A stretch of 15,510 nucleotides of DNA from Mycolicibacterium porcinum (GCA_001942045.1 MSTD01000079.1:1-15510); one strand, 5' to 3'. Positions 7,966 to 15,080 are shown, counted from the first letter of the stretch. Program-made: numbers and translations. The notes: generated from the sequence alone by a model not told the origin.

Positions 7966-9597
7966 GGGCGGCACCGGTCCGGCCGGCAGGATGACCCGCG
8001 ACAGGCCGCCCTCGCCGTGATGCACGGTATGGGTGGCGCGGACCATCAGTGAGCCCGAGATCGGCGGTTCGCCGGTGCCCAGATTTCGGGCGAACCGCGG
8101 ATGTGAGCCACCGGCGATCAGCACCCGGATCCGCGAGCCCGCCGGGAAGCGGTGCGCGACGGCATCGAGGTCGAGGCGCACCGGTCCGGTGTGGCCGTCC
8201 AACCGCCGGAATCCGTCGGATACGTTGCGCGACCGGCCTTTCGCATCCACCTCGCTGATCCTGACGAAGATGTCGTGGTGCGGGTTGTCACAGCTGTGGG
8301 CCAGCTCGACGATCGGGTTGCCGGCCAGGTACAGATCGGCGGGCAGTGGGTCAGCGTCGAACGTCAGCACATCGCGGCGCCGGGCCAGCTTGGTGTCCTC
8401 ACGGTAACCGCCCGTCGCGGCCAACAGCCTGCCGCCGACCGTGGGCGTCGGGTCGGCCGGGTGATAGACGAAAGACGAGCTGGACGCGGAATCCGGGGGC
8501 GGGGTCGCGGCCAGCCGGCCGCCCGGCTGCAGGAACAACTCATGCTCAGGCATGACCGGGGGCCAGTCGGCCAGCTCCACCCAGCGATCGCCGTTGACGT
8601 GGATCCGCACGGTGCTGCGGTCGGTCTCTCCGTCGCCTGCCAGGTGGGCGCCCAGCCATTCCAGCGATTCGCCGACCACGGTGGTGAGCCCCTTGGTCAG
8701 CAGTTGCGTGTGGGTCCACGGCCCGACCGTCAACGCCACCGGGACGCCACGGCGGTGCAGCTGCTCGTACTGCTCCAGCGTCTGGTCCAGGAAGAGATCC
8801 TGCCAGCCGCTGAGCAACAGGATGGGCACCTCGACGTGCTGCAGCGCTTCGTCGAACCGCAGCAGGTCCCAGAACGGATCGTCGCGTTCGGGATGTTCCA
8901 GCCAGGATTCGAACCATGGGGCACCTGTGCCCAGCAGCCGGCGGCCGGCCGCGCCCATGGGCAGGCCGGCGGTCGCCTTGGCCAGCTCGGCAGGCCCTCG
9001 TAGCTGACGGGCCAGCGCGGACACCAGACCGGGCTCCTCCTGGCGGGCCACCATCGCGCTCCAGCCGAGAAAGTCGTTGAGGGTGAACGAGCCGGTGCCC
9101 CAGGCCGATTCGCTGAAGTCATGCGGGCCGACGGTGATGACGGCAGCCTTCATCTCCGGTGGCGGATCGGCCAACAGAGCCCACTGGGTGAAACCGAGAT
9201 AGGACAGGCCGACCGTCGCGAAGGAGCCGGTGAACCACGGCTGGTCCCGCAACCAGGCCACCGTGTCGGCGCCGTCGGCCATTTCGTGGACCATCGGGGT
9301 GAACTGCCCGCCGGAGCCGAACGTGCCGCGCACACTCTGGAACACCACGTGATAGCCGCGCGCCGCATACACCTGCGCGAACACCGGGGAGAACGGGAAG
9401 CGGCGGCCGTAGGGCCCACGCACCAGCAGCGTTCCGGCCGGATGGTCGGTGACGGGTGCGTAATGGTCGGCGATCAGTTCGACGCCGTCGCGCATCGGCA
9501 CCCGCAGCCCGCCCTGCACGGTGAAGTCGGTCTCGTGCGGCGGCAGCCCAAGGACCTTGCTGACCGTCTTACCGGCGTACCGGCGGAATGTGCTCAC
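7954..9597 (-). CDS. CocE/NonD family serine hydrolase (X-Pro dipeptidyl-peptidase S15 fold)
   Basis: A 547-aa alpha/beta-hydrolase of the CocE/PepX group, enzymes that cleave esters or amides. The nucleophile elbow is VGLSYLG (S132). The acid is probably D267 in SGWQDLFLDQT and the histidine H296 in VGPWTH. A C-terminal jelly-roll PepX_C domain follows, including LYLAGNPIVELAHSCDNPHHDIFVRISEVDAKG. The N-terminal VPMRDGVELIADHYAP and GPYGRRFPFSPVFAQVYAARGYHVVFQSVRGTFGS are family signatures. No convincing signal peptide. It starts at GTG 9597, 26 nt after the stop of the DUF3558-like gene, so the two probably form an operon. The arrangement resembles M. tuberculosis Rv2799-Rv2800. The substrate is unknown; the possible KstR site upstream hints at a lipid or sterol ester. 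Confidence 0.9.
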   Translation of the reverse strand: MSTFRRYAGKTVSKVLGLPPHETDFTVQGGLRVPMRDGVELIADHYAPVTDHPAGTLLVRGPYGRRFPFSPVFAQVYAARGYHVVFQSVRGTFGSGGQFTPMVHEMADGADTVAWLRDQPWFTGSFATVGLSYLGFTQWALLADPPPEMKAAVITVGPHDFSESAWGTGSFTLNDFLGWSAMVARQEEPGLVSALARQLRGPAELAKATAGLPMGAAGRRLLGTGAPWFESWLEHPERDDPFWDLLRFDEALQHVEVPILLLSGWQDLFLDQTLEQYEQLHRRGVPVALTVGPWTHTQLLTKGLTTVVGESLEWLGAHLAGDGETDRSTVRIHVNGDRWVELADWPPVMPEHELFLQPGGRLAATPPPDSASSSSFVYHPADPTPTVGGRLLAATGGYREDTKLARRRDVLTFDADPLPADLYLAGNPIVELAHSCDNPHHDIFVRISEVDAKGRSRNVSDGFRRLDGHTGPVRLDLDAVAHRFPAGSRIRVLIAGGSHPRFARNLGTGEPPISGSLMVRATHTVHHGEGGLSRVILPAGPVPPSAD

Positions 9598-9623
9598 GTA
9601 GCCAGGCTACGTATCGATGTCTG

Positions 9624-10220
9624 TCAGAACTTGTAGTAGGGCGCCAGTTCATGCGCCCGCTGCAGGTTGGTCTGCAGGCAGTCCGGCCGGTCCGGGGAGT
9701 GGATGGGGGAGTAGAACATCGACTGCTGGATGACGCCGTAGCTGGTGTCGAAGGCGATCATGCACGTCACCCACCAGCGGTCGTTCCAGTCGGTGGGCTT
9801 CATGATCCAGTACTGGGCGGCCCGGTGACCGTCGATGTCCAGCTCGACCGCGTCTGGGGGGATGGTCTGCTCGTAGGTGCGCCAGACGAAGGCCTCGACC
9901 GCCATCTGGTAGTTGCCGGCGTCGTAGTGGCACCGCAGGCTGTCCTCGGCCTCCGGCGGGGTGACGGCCAGGCCGATCCGCTGGACCACGTCGAACGGGA
10001 TGTCGTTGCACGGATCGAACGGTGACGGGTCCGTGGTCTCGATGACCGGCCACTTGATCGTCGTCGACACGTTGGTCATCGGGAGGTCCGTGACATCGAG
10101 CTGAAGCGGCCCGGAGCCCACGGCCTCGGTCGGGTTCGACTGCCACCCCACGATCACCGCCGATACCAGCGCCGCAACCAGGCCTGTCGACGCCGACAGC
10201 AGGCGCAACTTGGCGGCCAT
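9624..10220 (-). CDS. Membrane-anchored or exported DUF3558-like protein
   Basis: A 198-aa protein with an N-terminal hydrophobic segment (about residues 7-26, LLSASTGLVAALVSAVIVGW) after two basic residues, acting as a signal anchor; there is no lipobox cysteine. The outer domain has SPFDPCNDIPFDVVQRIGL (66-84), which resembles the PFDPC start of DUF3558 proteins, and four cysteines (71, 97, 153, 181) that could form two disulfides outside the membrane. I chose ATG 10220 over GTG 10223 because AGGGGG (10230-10225) is 4 nt before the ATG and would touch the GTG. Function unknown. It is the first gene of a two-gene unit with the hydrolase, behind the putative KstR operator. The family assignment is moderate; the coding call is firm. 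Confidence 0.82.
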   Translation of the reverse strand: MAAKLRLLSASTGLVAALVSAVIVGWQSNPTEAVGSGPLQLDVTDLPMTNVSTTIKWPVIETTDPSPFDPCNDIPFDVVQRIGLAVTPPEAEDSLRCHYDAGNYQMAVEAFVWRTYEQTIPPDAVELDIDGHRAAQYWIMKPTDWNDRWWVTCMIAFDTSYGVIQQSMFYSPIHSPDRPDCLQTNLQRAHELAPYYKF

Positions 10221-10251
10221 CACACCCCCTCATAGTTTCGTGGCAAAACGT

Positions 10252-10268
10252 TCCCCGGCTTGCGGGGA
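10252..10268 (-). terminator. Hairpin followed by TTTT in the 5' leader of the DUF3558-like gene
   Basis: On the minus strand, TCCCCG-CAAGC-CGGGGA forms a perfect 6-bp stem with a 5-nt loop, followed three bases later by TTTT (ACGTTTT). It lies between the proposed promoter and the ribosome binding site, and so looks like a weak intrinsic terminator or leader hairpin. A role in attenuation is speculative. Confidence 0.3.
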
Positions 10269-10297
10269 GTGTAGCGGTCGGTCGCAACGGACTCGAC

Positions 10298-10326
10298 CAT
10301 AAACGAGAACCTGTTCTAGTTGTCAA
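10298..10326 (-). promoter_or_regulatory. Promoter with KstR-like operator upstream of the DUF3558-like/hydrolase unit
   Basis: Minus strand: TTGACA (10326-10321) is a perfect -35; 17 bp on, TTTATG (10303-10298) is a weak -10. In the spacer, 10318-10305 reads TAGAACAGGTTCTC, matching 13 of 14 positions of the mycobacterial KstR consensus TnnAACnnGTTnnA. The core AGAAC-nn-GTTCT (10306-10317) is a perfect dyad, and the wider 20-bp dyad 10302-10321 (AACg-AGAAC-nn-GTTCT-aGTT) has only one mismatched pair. KstR is the TetR-family repressor of cholesterol catabolism. A site between -35 and -10 would repress the leftward unit. The + strand gene pptH starts 59 nt beyond the -35. Confidence 0.68.
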
Positions 10327-10384
10327 CGACGCGCACGGCCGCCGCCCGGTTAGGCTGGTCCGTTGTGGTGGTGCAACTGTGGTG

Positions 10385-11341
10385 ATGGATCACGAAGCGA
10401 GGGACCGGCAGCCGATCCTGTGGGCGATCAGCGATCTGCATACCGGGCACAACGGAAACAAGCCGGTCACCGAGTCGCTGTACCCGGCCTCGCCCGAGGA
10501 TTGGCTGATCGTCGCCGGTGACGTCGGGGAACGCACCGACGAGATCCGCTGGGCTCTGGACCTGCTGCGCAAGCGGTTCGCAAAGGTCATCTGGGTTCCC
10601 GGCAACCACGAGCTGTGGACCACCAACAAGGACCCGATGCAGATCTTCGGCCGGGCCCGCTACGACTACCTGGTCGACATGTGCGATCAGATGGGTGTCA
10701 TCACCCCCGAGCACCCATTCCCGGTGTGGACCGAACAGGGTGGCCCGGCCACGATCGTGCCGATGTTCCTGCTCTACGACTACACCTTCCTGCCCGAGGG
10801 AGCGTCCACCAAGAGCGAAGGGCTGGCCATCGCCCGGGACCGCAACGTCGTCGGGACCGACGAGTTCCTGCTGTCCAGCGAGCCATACGCGACCCGCGAC
10901 GCGTGGTGCCGTGACCGGGTGGCGGCCACCCGCAAGAGACTCGACGATCTGGACTGGATGACCCCGACGGTTCTGGTCAACCATTTCCCGCTGGTCCGCG
11001 AACCCTGCGACGCGATGTTCTATCCCGAGTTCTCGTTGTGGTGCGGGACGACGGCGACCAAGGACTGGCACACCCGCTACAACGCGATCTGCTCGGTGTA
11101 CGGCCACCTGCACATCCCGCGCACCACCTGGTACGACGATGTGCGCTTCGAAGAGGTGTCGGTCGGATATCCGCGCGAGTGGCGTCGCCGCAAGCCTTTC
11201 CGTTGGCTACGCCAGATCCTGCCCGACCCCAACTACGCGCCCGGATATCTCAACGAGTTCGGCGGGCATTTCCAGATCACCGCCGAGATGCGCGCCCACG
11301 CTCAGCAGATGCAGGAGCGGATCAAGGCCAGGCGCGCATGA
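10385..11341 (+). CDS. pptH: Metallophosphoesterase, phosphopantetheinyl hydrolase PptH type
   Basis: A 318-aa calcineurin-like phosphoesterase. The metal motifs are complete: D17 and H19 in ISDLHTGH, D46 in GDVGERTD, N74-H75 in PGNHELW, H200 in VNHFPL, and H241/H243 in YGHLH. It is very close to M. tuberculosis Rv2795c (PptH), shown to remove phosphopantetheine from carrier proteins and so oppose PptT; that function is inferred from homology and from the neighbouring pptT. Start choice: ATG 10385 follows GTGs at 10379 and 10382, any of which could be used; there is no clear ribosome binding site. TAGGCT (10351-10356) is a possible -10 with a short leader. The gene overlaps pptT by ATGA. Confidence 0.93.
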   Translation: MDHEARDRQPILWAISDLHTGHNGNKPVTESLYPASPEDWLIVAGDVGERTDEIRWALDLLRKRFAKVIWVPGNHELWTTNKDPMQIFGRARYDYLVDMCDQMGVITPEHPFPVWTEQGGPATIVPMFLLYDYTFLPEGASTKSEGLAIARDRNVVGTDEFLLSSEPYATRDAWCRDRVAATRKRLDDLDWMTPTVLVNHFPLVREPCDAMFYPEFSLWCGTTATKDWHTRYNAICSVYGHLHIPRTTWYDDVRFEEVSVGYPREWRRRKPFRWLRQILPDPNYAPGYLNEFGGHFQITAEMRAHAQQMQERIKARRA

Positions 11342-12012
11342 GCGGCACGTTGCTGGGGCAGGTGCTGCCCGATATGCCGAACACGCTCGCCGCGGCCGAG
11401 TTGTACGACGACCCACCGGGTCTGACGGCGCTGCCCGAGGAGGCGGCGCTGGTGGCCCGTGCCGTGGCCAAGCGGCGCAACGAGTTCACCACGGTCCGCT
11501 ACTGCGCCCGTAAGGCGTTGGGTGAGCTGGGCGTGGGTCCGGTGCCGATCCTCAAGGGGGACAAGGGAGAACCGTGCTGGCCTGACGGCATCGTCGGCAG
11601 CCTGACGCACTGTCAGGGTTTTCGCGGCGCCGTGGTGGGCCGCGTCGGCGGCGTGCGTTCCGTCGGAATCGATGCCGAACCCCATGATGTGCTGCCCGAC
11701 GGGGTGCTGGGCGCGATCTCGCTGCCATTGGAACGCACCGAACTGGGTGCGCTGCCCAACGGCCTGCACTGGGACCGAATCCTGTTCTGCGCCAAGGAAG
11801 CCACCTACAAGGCCTGGTACCCGTTGACGCACCGCTGGCTCGGTTTCGAGGACGCCCACATCACGTTCGGTGTGGATGAAGCCGGCAATGCGGGAACGTT
11901 CCGGTCGCAGATCCTCATCGACCCGGCCGCCGAGCACGGGCCGCCGCTGGCCACTCTCGACGGCCGCTGGTCGGTGCGTGACGGTGTGACACTGACGGCG
12001 ATCGTGCTGTGA
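11338..12012 (+). CDS. pptT: 4'-phosphopantetheinyl transferase PptT
   Basis: A 224-aa Sfp-type transferase that moves phosphopantetheine from CoA onto the conserved serine of acyl and peptidyl carrier proteins (mycolate-pathway PKS13, siderophore and other lipid synthases in mycobacteria). The family motifs are GSLTHC (87-92), SVGIDAEPH (108-116, Mg-binding D112 and E114) and [13 protein letters not shown] (150-162, E154 Mg-binding and K158). N-terminal [16 protein letters not shown] (47-61) binds the CoA 3'-phosphate. The length matches the M. tuberculosis enzyme (227 aa). The ATG is inside the pptH stop (ATGA at 11338-11341) and the stop overlaps the truB GTG (12009-12012), so all three are translationally coupled. 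Confidence 0.96.
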   Translation: MSGTLLGQVLPDMPNTLAAAELYDDPPGLTALPEEAALVARAVAKRRNEFTTVRYCARKALGELGVGPVPILKGDKGEPCWPDGIVGSLTHCQGFRGAVVGRVGGVRSVGIDAEPHDVLPDGVLGAISLPLERTELGALPNGLHWDRILFCAKEATYKAWYPLTHRWLGFEDAHITFGVDEAGNAGTFRSQILIDPAAEHGPPLATLDGRWSVRDGVTLTAIVL

Positions 12013-12950
12013 GCGGTCCAGATCCCGCGCACGTGAGGAGCAATCCAGATCGCGCGCACGTGAGGAGCAATCCAGACCCCGGCCTGGTGATCGTCGACAA
12101 GCCGGCCGGGATGACCAGCCATGACGTGGTGGGTCGGTGTCGTCGGCTGTTCGGCACCCGCAAGGTCGGCCACGCCGGCACCCTCGACCCGATGGCGACC
12201 GGCGTGCTGGTGGTCGGGATCGAACGGGCCACCAAGATTCTCGGCCTGCTCACCGCCACCGACAAGTCCTATTCCGCGACCATCCGGCTCGGTCAGACCA
12301 CCACCACCGAAGATGCCGAAGGTGAAGTGCTGCAGTCTGTCTCGGCCGCGCACGTGACGGATGAGCAGATCGAGTCCGCGGTCGCGCCGCTGCGTGGCGA
12401 CATCGAGCAGGTTCCCTCGGCGGTGAGTGCCATCAAGGTGGCCGGGCAGCGGGCCTACAAGCTGGCCCGTGAAGGGCAGACCGTCGAACTGGCCGCCAGG
12501 CCAGTCCGCATCGACCGGTTCGAGGTGCTCGCGGTCCGTCGGGTGGACGAGTTCGTCGACGTGGACGTCGATGTGGATTGCTCGTCGGGCACCTACATCC
12601 GCGCCCTGGCCCGCGACGTCGGTGCGGCACTCGGCGTCGGTGGGCATTTGACCGCCCTGCGCCGCACCAAGGTCGGCCGCTACGGGCTGGACGAGGCTCG
12701 CACACTCGACGACCTGGCCGATGAGGCGCGGCTGAGCTACTCGCTCGACGAGGCCTGTCTGGTCGGATTCCCGCGCCGCGACCTGAGTCCGGAGGAAACC
12801 GAGGACACCCGGCACGGGCGGGCCCTGGCGCCGGCCGGGATCGATGGCGTGTATGCCGCTACCGCGCCCGACGGCCGGGTCATCGCCCTGCTGCAGGACG
12901 GCTCGTCGCGCACCAAGAACGTCGTGGTGTTGCGGCCCGCCACCCTGTAG
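12009..12950 (+). CDS. truB: tRNA pseudouridine-55 synthase TruB
   Basis: TruB converts U55 of the T-psi-C loop of tRNAs to pseudouridine. The 313-aa product has the catalytic motif [14 protein letters not shown] with D60, the N-terminal VIDKPAGM-like block [15 protein letters not shown] (27-41), [13 protein letters not shown] [15 protein letters not shown] and the C-terminal region ending in VVVLRPATL. It is about 15 residues longer than M. tuberculosis TruB; the extra length is a duplicated nine-residue segment near the N-terminus (residues 4-12 and 13-21). GTG 12009 overlaps the pptT stop and is the best operon-coupled start; in-frame GTGs at 12033, 12060 and 12087 are alternatives, and with the last two the duplication would be largely or wholly untranslated as truB. 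Confidence 0.95.
   Translation: MSGPDPAHVRSNPDRAHVRSNPDPGLVIVDKPAGMTSHDVVGRCRRLFGTRKVGHAGTLDPMATGVLVVGIERATKILGLLTATDKSYSATIRLGQTTTTEDAEGEVLQSVSAAHVTDEQIESAVAPLRGDIEQVPSAVSAIKVAGQRAYKLAREGQTVELAARPVRIDRFEVLAVRRVDEFVDVDVDVDCSSGTYIRALARDVGAALGVGGHLTALRRTKVGRYGLDEARTLDDLADEARLSYSLDEACLVGFPRRDLSPEETEDTRHGRALAPAGIDGVYAATAPDGRVIALLQDGSSRTKNVVVLRPATL
12018..12071 (+). repeat. 27-bp tandem duplication at the pptT-truB junction
   Basis: Two adjacent 27-bp units (12018-12044 and 12045-12071) differ at one base, followed by a partial third copy, CCAGA-C (12072-12077). The unit length is nine codons, so frame is kept: [18 protein letters not shown], then PDPG. Each unit contains CACGTGAGGAGCAAT, which holds an in-frame GTG and a Shine-Dalgarno-like GAGGAG. 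It starts 6 nt after the pptT stop. Confidence 0.85.
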
Positions 12951-12992
12951 GCGCGGCGCCCAGCGAGTGTGATGGTGCCGGCTGCGCGGTGG

Positions 12993-13862
12993 TCACTTTC
13001 GGACCTCCGCGGCGTGACCGGCCTGACGGATCGCCGCGCGTAACCCGGCACTGCGCGCCAGAAGCGGTTCGGCGAGCGCGATGGTCGTTCGGAGTGCCAG
13101 CAGGAGCGGCAGATAGCGCGGTGCGTAGACCCACCGCGCCCGCGCCTTGATCCCGTCGACGATCGATCGGGCGGCGTCGTTGACGGGGGCGGGCTCACTG
13201 AACCACTTGGGCAGCGGCGCCAGCACCGCCTCGAGTCCGGAACCGCCCAACAGGTCGTTGCGCACCATCCCGGTATCGATCAAGCCGAAGTAGGCGACGC
13301 CGGCGGTAGCACCCGTCTCGGTGAGTTCCATTCGAAGCGATCTGCCGAGCGCCTCGGCACCCGCCTTGCTCACGCCATATGCCGACATGGTGGGGGTCGG
13401 AATGGCTGCGGCCGCGGATGCGATGACGAGTACGTAACCGTTGCGTTCGACGATCGACGGCAGCGCGGCGCGGACGGTGCGGGCCGCGCCGAGTACGTTC
13501 ACCTCGATCACCCGCTCAAACGCCTCGGCTTCCATTGTGGCGAAAGTCGCTACGGGGCCGACGATTCCGGCGTTGGCCACCACCACGTCGATACCGCCGA
13601 AGTGGTCGACCACGCGTGCTGTGGCCCCGGCGACGGCGGCCGGGTCACATACGTCCGCGACGAACGCCGCCGCGCGCCCGGGCAACGATGCGGCGACTGC
13701 CCGCACTGCCCGCTCATCGCGGTCGAGGAGCGCCACTTGGGCGCCTTCGGCGACCAACAGGCGGGCCGTGGCTTCACCGATTCCTGCTGCGGCACCGGTG
13801 ATCAGCACCACCTTGTCGGTGAGGTCCGATTGGTTCCCGAGATGCAGACGCCCGAATCGCAT
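12993..13862 (-). CDS. Short-chain dehydrogenase/reductase (SDR), first paralogue
   Basis: A 289-aa classical SDR. The cofactor motif is TGAAAGIG (22-29), and D47 at the end of strand 2 (LLDRDE) points to NAD(H) preference. NAG is at 97-99, the active-site asparagine is N122 in EVNVLG, and the catalytic triad is S149, Y162 and K166 (IASAAAAIPTPTMSAYGVSK). The ~40 C-terminal residues are extra, hydrophobic and basic, perhaps membrane-associating. It is divergent from the AraC-family gene; the ATG is 6 nt after TAGATT (13874-13869), suiting a leaderless transcript. Its N-terminal 143 residues are about 55% identical, without gaps, to the second SDR beyond the regulator (hand count, 79 of 143). 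Substrate unknown; alcohol, lipid or steroid oxidation are all possible. Confidence 0.93.
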   Translation of the reverse strand: MRFGRLHLGNQSDLTDKVVLITGAAAGIGEATARLLVAEGAQVALLDRDERAVRAVAASLPGRAAAFVADVCDPAAVAGATARVVDHFGGIDVVVANAGIVGPVATFATMEAEAFERVIEVNVLGAARTVRAALPSIVERNGYVLVIASAAAAIPTPTMSAYGVSKAGAEALGRSLRMELTETGATAGVAYFGLIDTGMVRNDLLGGSGLEAVLAPLPKWFSEPAPVNDAARSIVDGIKARARWVYAPRYLPLLLALRTTIALAEPLLARSAGLRAAIRQAGHAAEVRK

Positions 13863-13934
13863 GGTCCGAATCTAGGAATCGAGAGCACTTCCGGGAATGC
13901 GTGCAGCGGACAGGTATTTGATACTTTCAGACGC
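13863..13934. promoter_or_regulatory. Divergent SDR / AraC-family promoter region with two-box operator (13894-13923)
   Basis: On the minus strand, TATCAAATACCTG (13923-13911), nine bases, then CGCATTCC (13901-13894); the end of the second box is 31 nt before the SDR ATG and overlaps a weak -35 (TTCCCG, 13897-13892), 17 bp from -10 TAGATT (13874-13869). On the plus strand, TACTTT (13922-13927) ends 7 nt before the regulator ATG and overlaps the first box by two bases. An activator bound here would help the SDR promoter and block its own. The same two boxes occur at 15018-15047. Confidence 0.68.
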
Positions 13935-14963
13935 ATGGCCGTTTCCGGCGCCCGTGCGAGTTGGGATTTCCCGCGGTCAGCGGATGCCAGCCGGCATGTG
14001 CTCGAAACCGCCGAACGGCACGGTGTCGATGCGGCAAGCATCCTCGCCGGGACTGGCCTGACGGAAGCCCAGCTCGCCGATCCTGCCACCGAGATTCAAG
14101 CCGGGCAGGAATTGGCGATCGTGCGCAATCTGCTCCACCACGTCGACGATTCAGCAGGGCTGGGCCTGGAGACCGGCCTGCGGTACAACCTGGCCAACAC
14201 CGGAATCCTGGGTTACGCATTCCTCACCAGCCCCACCATGCGGGACGCCCTGGCGCTCGGCCTCCGATTCGCCACCTTGAGTTCGACTTTCCTCGACATC
14301 ACCGTGCAGGAATCCGCCTCCGACCTTGTGCTGGAACTCGACAGCAGCCAGATCCCGTCCGATGTGCGTCGATTCCTGGTGGAACGCGATCTCGCGGCCA
14401 TCGCGCATATTGCGCCATTGCTGATCGGCGGGAACGGTTCGACCGCCGCAGTGAAAGTTGAACTACACCAAACCGAGTTGCCACTCGACCTGCTGACCGG
14501 CACCGGAATCCCGGTCACTGTCGATGCCGACGCCCCGCGCACCGCCCTCACCTTCCCGAGCCAGCTCCTGGATCAACCCATGCCCGCGGCCGACCCGGCG
14601 ACCGCAGCGATGTGCGTCGCACAATGCGAGGCACTCCTCGAAAGACGCAGGCATCGTGGGGGATTGGCGGCACAGCTACGTACAAGGATGCTCGGCGATC
14701 CGGCGCAGATCCCGTCGATGGCCGTCATCGCGCGTGAGCTCGGCATCGCCGACCGGACCCTGCACCGCCGGCTTGCCGCGGAGAACACGAGCTACCGGGC
14801 CTTGGTCGACGAGGTTCGCGAGGCGCTCGCGGTCGAACTGCTGGGGAACCACCTTACGGTCGAGGAGGTCGCACGTCGTCTCGGTTATTCCGAGACCGCG
14901 GGCTTCACCCACGCGTTCATCCGGTGGCGCGGTTATCCGCCAAGCCATTTCGGCCGCCGCTGA
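13935..14963 (+). CDS. AraC-family regulator with Arabinose_bd-type sensor domain (VirS-like architecture)
   Basis: A 342-aa regulator. Residues ~20-210 form the ligand-sensing domain of the Arabinose_bd (PF12625) type, with GLGLETGLRYNLANTGILGYAFLTSPTMRDAL (75-105) as its characteristic block. The C-terminal AraC domain has a first helix-turn-helix MAVIARELGIADRTLHRRLA (262-281) and a second EEVARRLGYSETAGFTHAFIRW (310-331), ending in GYPPSHF. VirS of M. tuberculosis, which controls the divergent mymA operon with an SDR gene, has this architecture; orthology is not claimed. The frame is open from 13602, but the part before ATG 13935 is antisense to the SDR and lacks family similarity. -10-like TACTTT 7 nt upstream fits a leaderless mRNA. 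The shared operators imply control of both flanking SDR genes. Confidence 0.92.
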   Translation: MAVSGARASWDFPRSADASRHVLETAERHGVDAASILAGTGLTEAQLADPATEIQAGQELAIVRNLLHHVDDSAGLGLETGLRYNLANTGILGYAFLTSPTMRDALALGLRFATLSSTFLDITVQESASDLVLELDSSQIPSDVRRFLVERDLAAIAHIAPLLIGGNGSTAAVKVELHQTELPLDLLTGTGIPVTVDADAPRTALTFPSQLLDQPMPAADPATAAMCVAQCEALLERRRHRGGLAAQLRTRMLGDPAQIPSMAVIARELGIADRTLHRRLAAENTSYRALVDEVREALAVELLGNHLTVEEVARRLGYSETAGFTHAFIRWRGYPPSHFGRR

Positions 14964-14967
14964 TCAG

Positions 14968-15002
14968 CTCGGCGCGACGGCTCCACGTCCGGACGCGCCG
15001 AG
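14968..15002 (+). terminator. GC-rich hairpin after the AraC-family gene
   Basis: A perfect 9-bp stem, CTCGGCGCG (14968-14976) with CGCGCCGAG (14994-15002), and a 17-nt loop, begins 4 nt after the regulator stop codon. A second palindrome, CGTCCGGACG (14986-14995), overlaps it. There is no T-tract, so it is at best a mycobacterial-style T-less terminator. It separates the regulator transcript from the second SDR operator. Confidence 0.45.
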
Positions 15003-15017
15003 ACCTGCGTCCGGTTC

Positions 15018-15073
15018 TATCAAATACCTGACTGGTTTGCGCATTCCGCAGGCAACGCGCCCGCACCTAGCGT
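15018..15073 (+). promoter_or_regulatory. Promoter of the second SDR with the same two-box operator (15018-15047)
   Basis: TATCAAATACCTG (15018-15030), nine bases, then CGCATTCC (15040-15047) repeat exactly the boxes found upstream of the first SDR, with identical spacing. The second box overlaps the possible -35 TTCCGC (15044-15049), 18 bp before -10 TAGCGT (15068-15073), which lies 7 nt from the SDR ATG. The end of the second box is 33 nt from the start codon, against 31 nt at the first SDR. Confidence 0.68.
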
Positions 15074-15080
15074 TGTCGGC

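Noticed and set aside
8152..9003. 283-codon open frame on the plus strand
   Set aside because: Wholly antisense to the CocE-type hydrolase, whose catalytic motifs fix the real strand.
9598..9610. Perfect palindrome GTAGCC-A-GGCTAC next to the CocE-type hydrolase GTG
   Set aside because: Six-base arms with a one-base gap are expected a few times by chance in a window this long, and no second copy or promoter geometry supports it.
12018..12077. Tandem units considered as a CRISPR array
   Set aside because: The units are contiguous without spacers, lie inside truB and keep its frame.
11805..12815. 336-codon open frame on the minus strand
   Set aside because: Antisense to the 3' end of pptT and most of truB, both certain genes; the translation has no recognisable motif.
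12951..12992. Terminator between the converging truB and first SDR
   Set aside because: The 42-bp gap holds no convincing stem-loop or T-run.
13602..13934. N-terminal extension of the AraC-family regulator
   Set aside because: It is antisense to the first SDR and crosses the operator; ATG 13935 matches the family start and a -10 element.
14986..14995. 10-bp palindrome CGTCCGGACG as a regulatory site
   Set aside because: Short GC-only palindromes are common at this base composition; it is more simply part of the hairpin region after the regulator gene.
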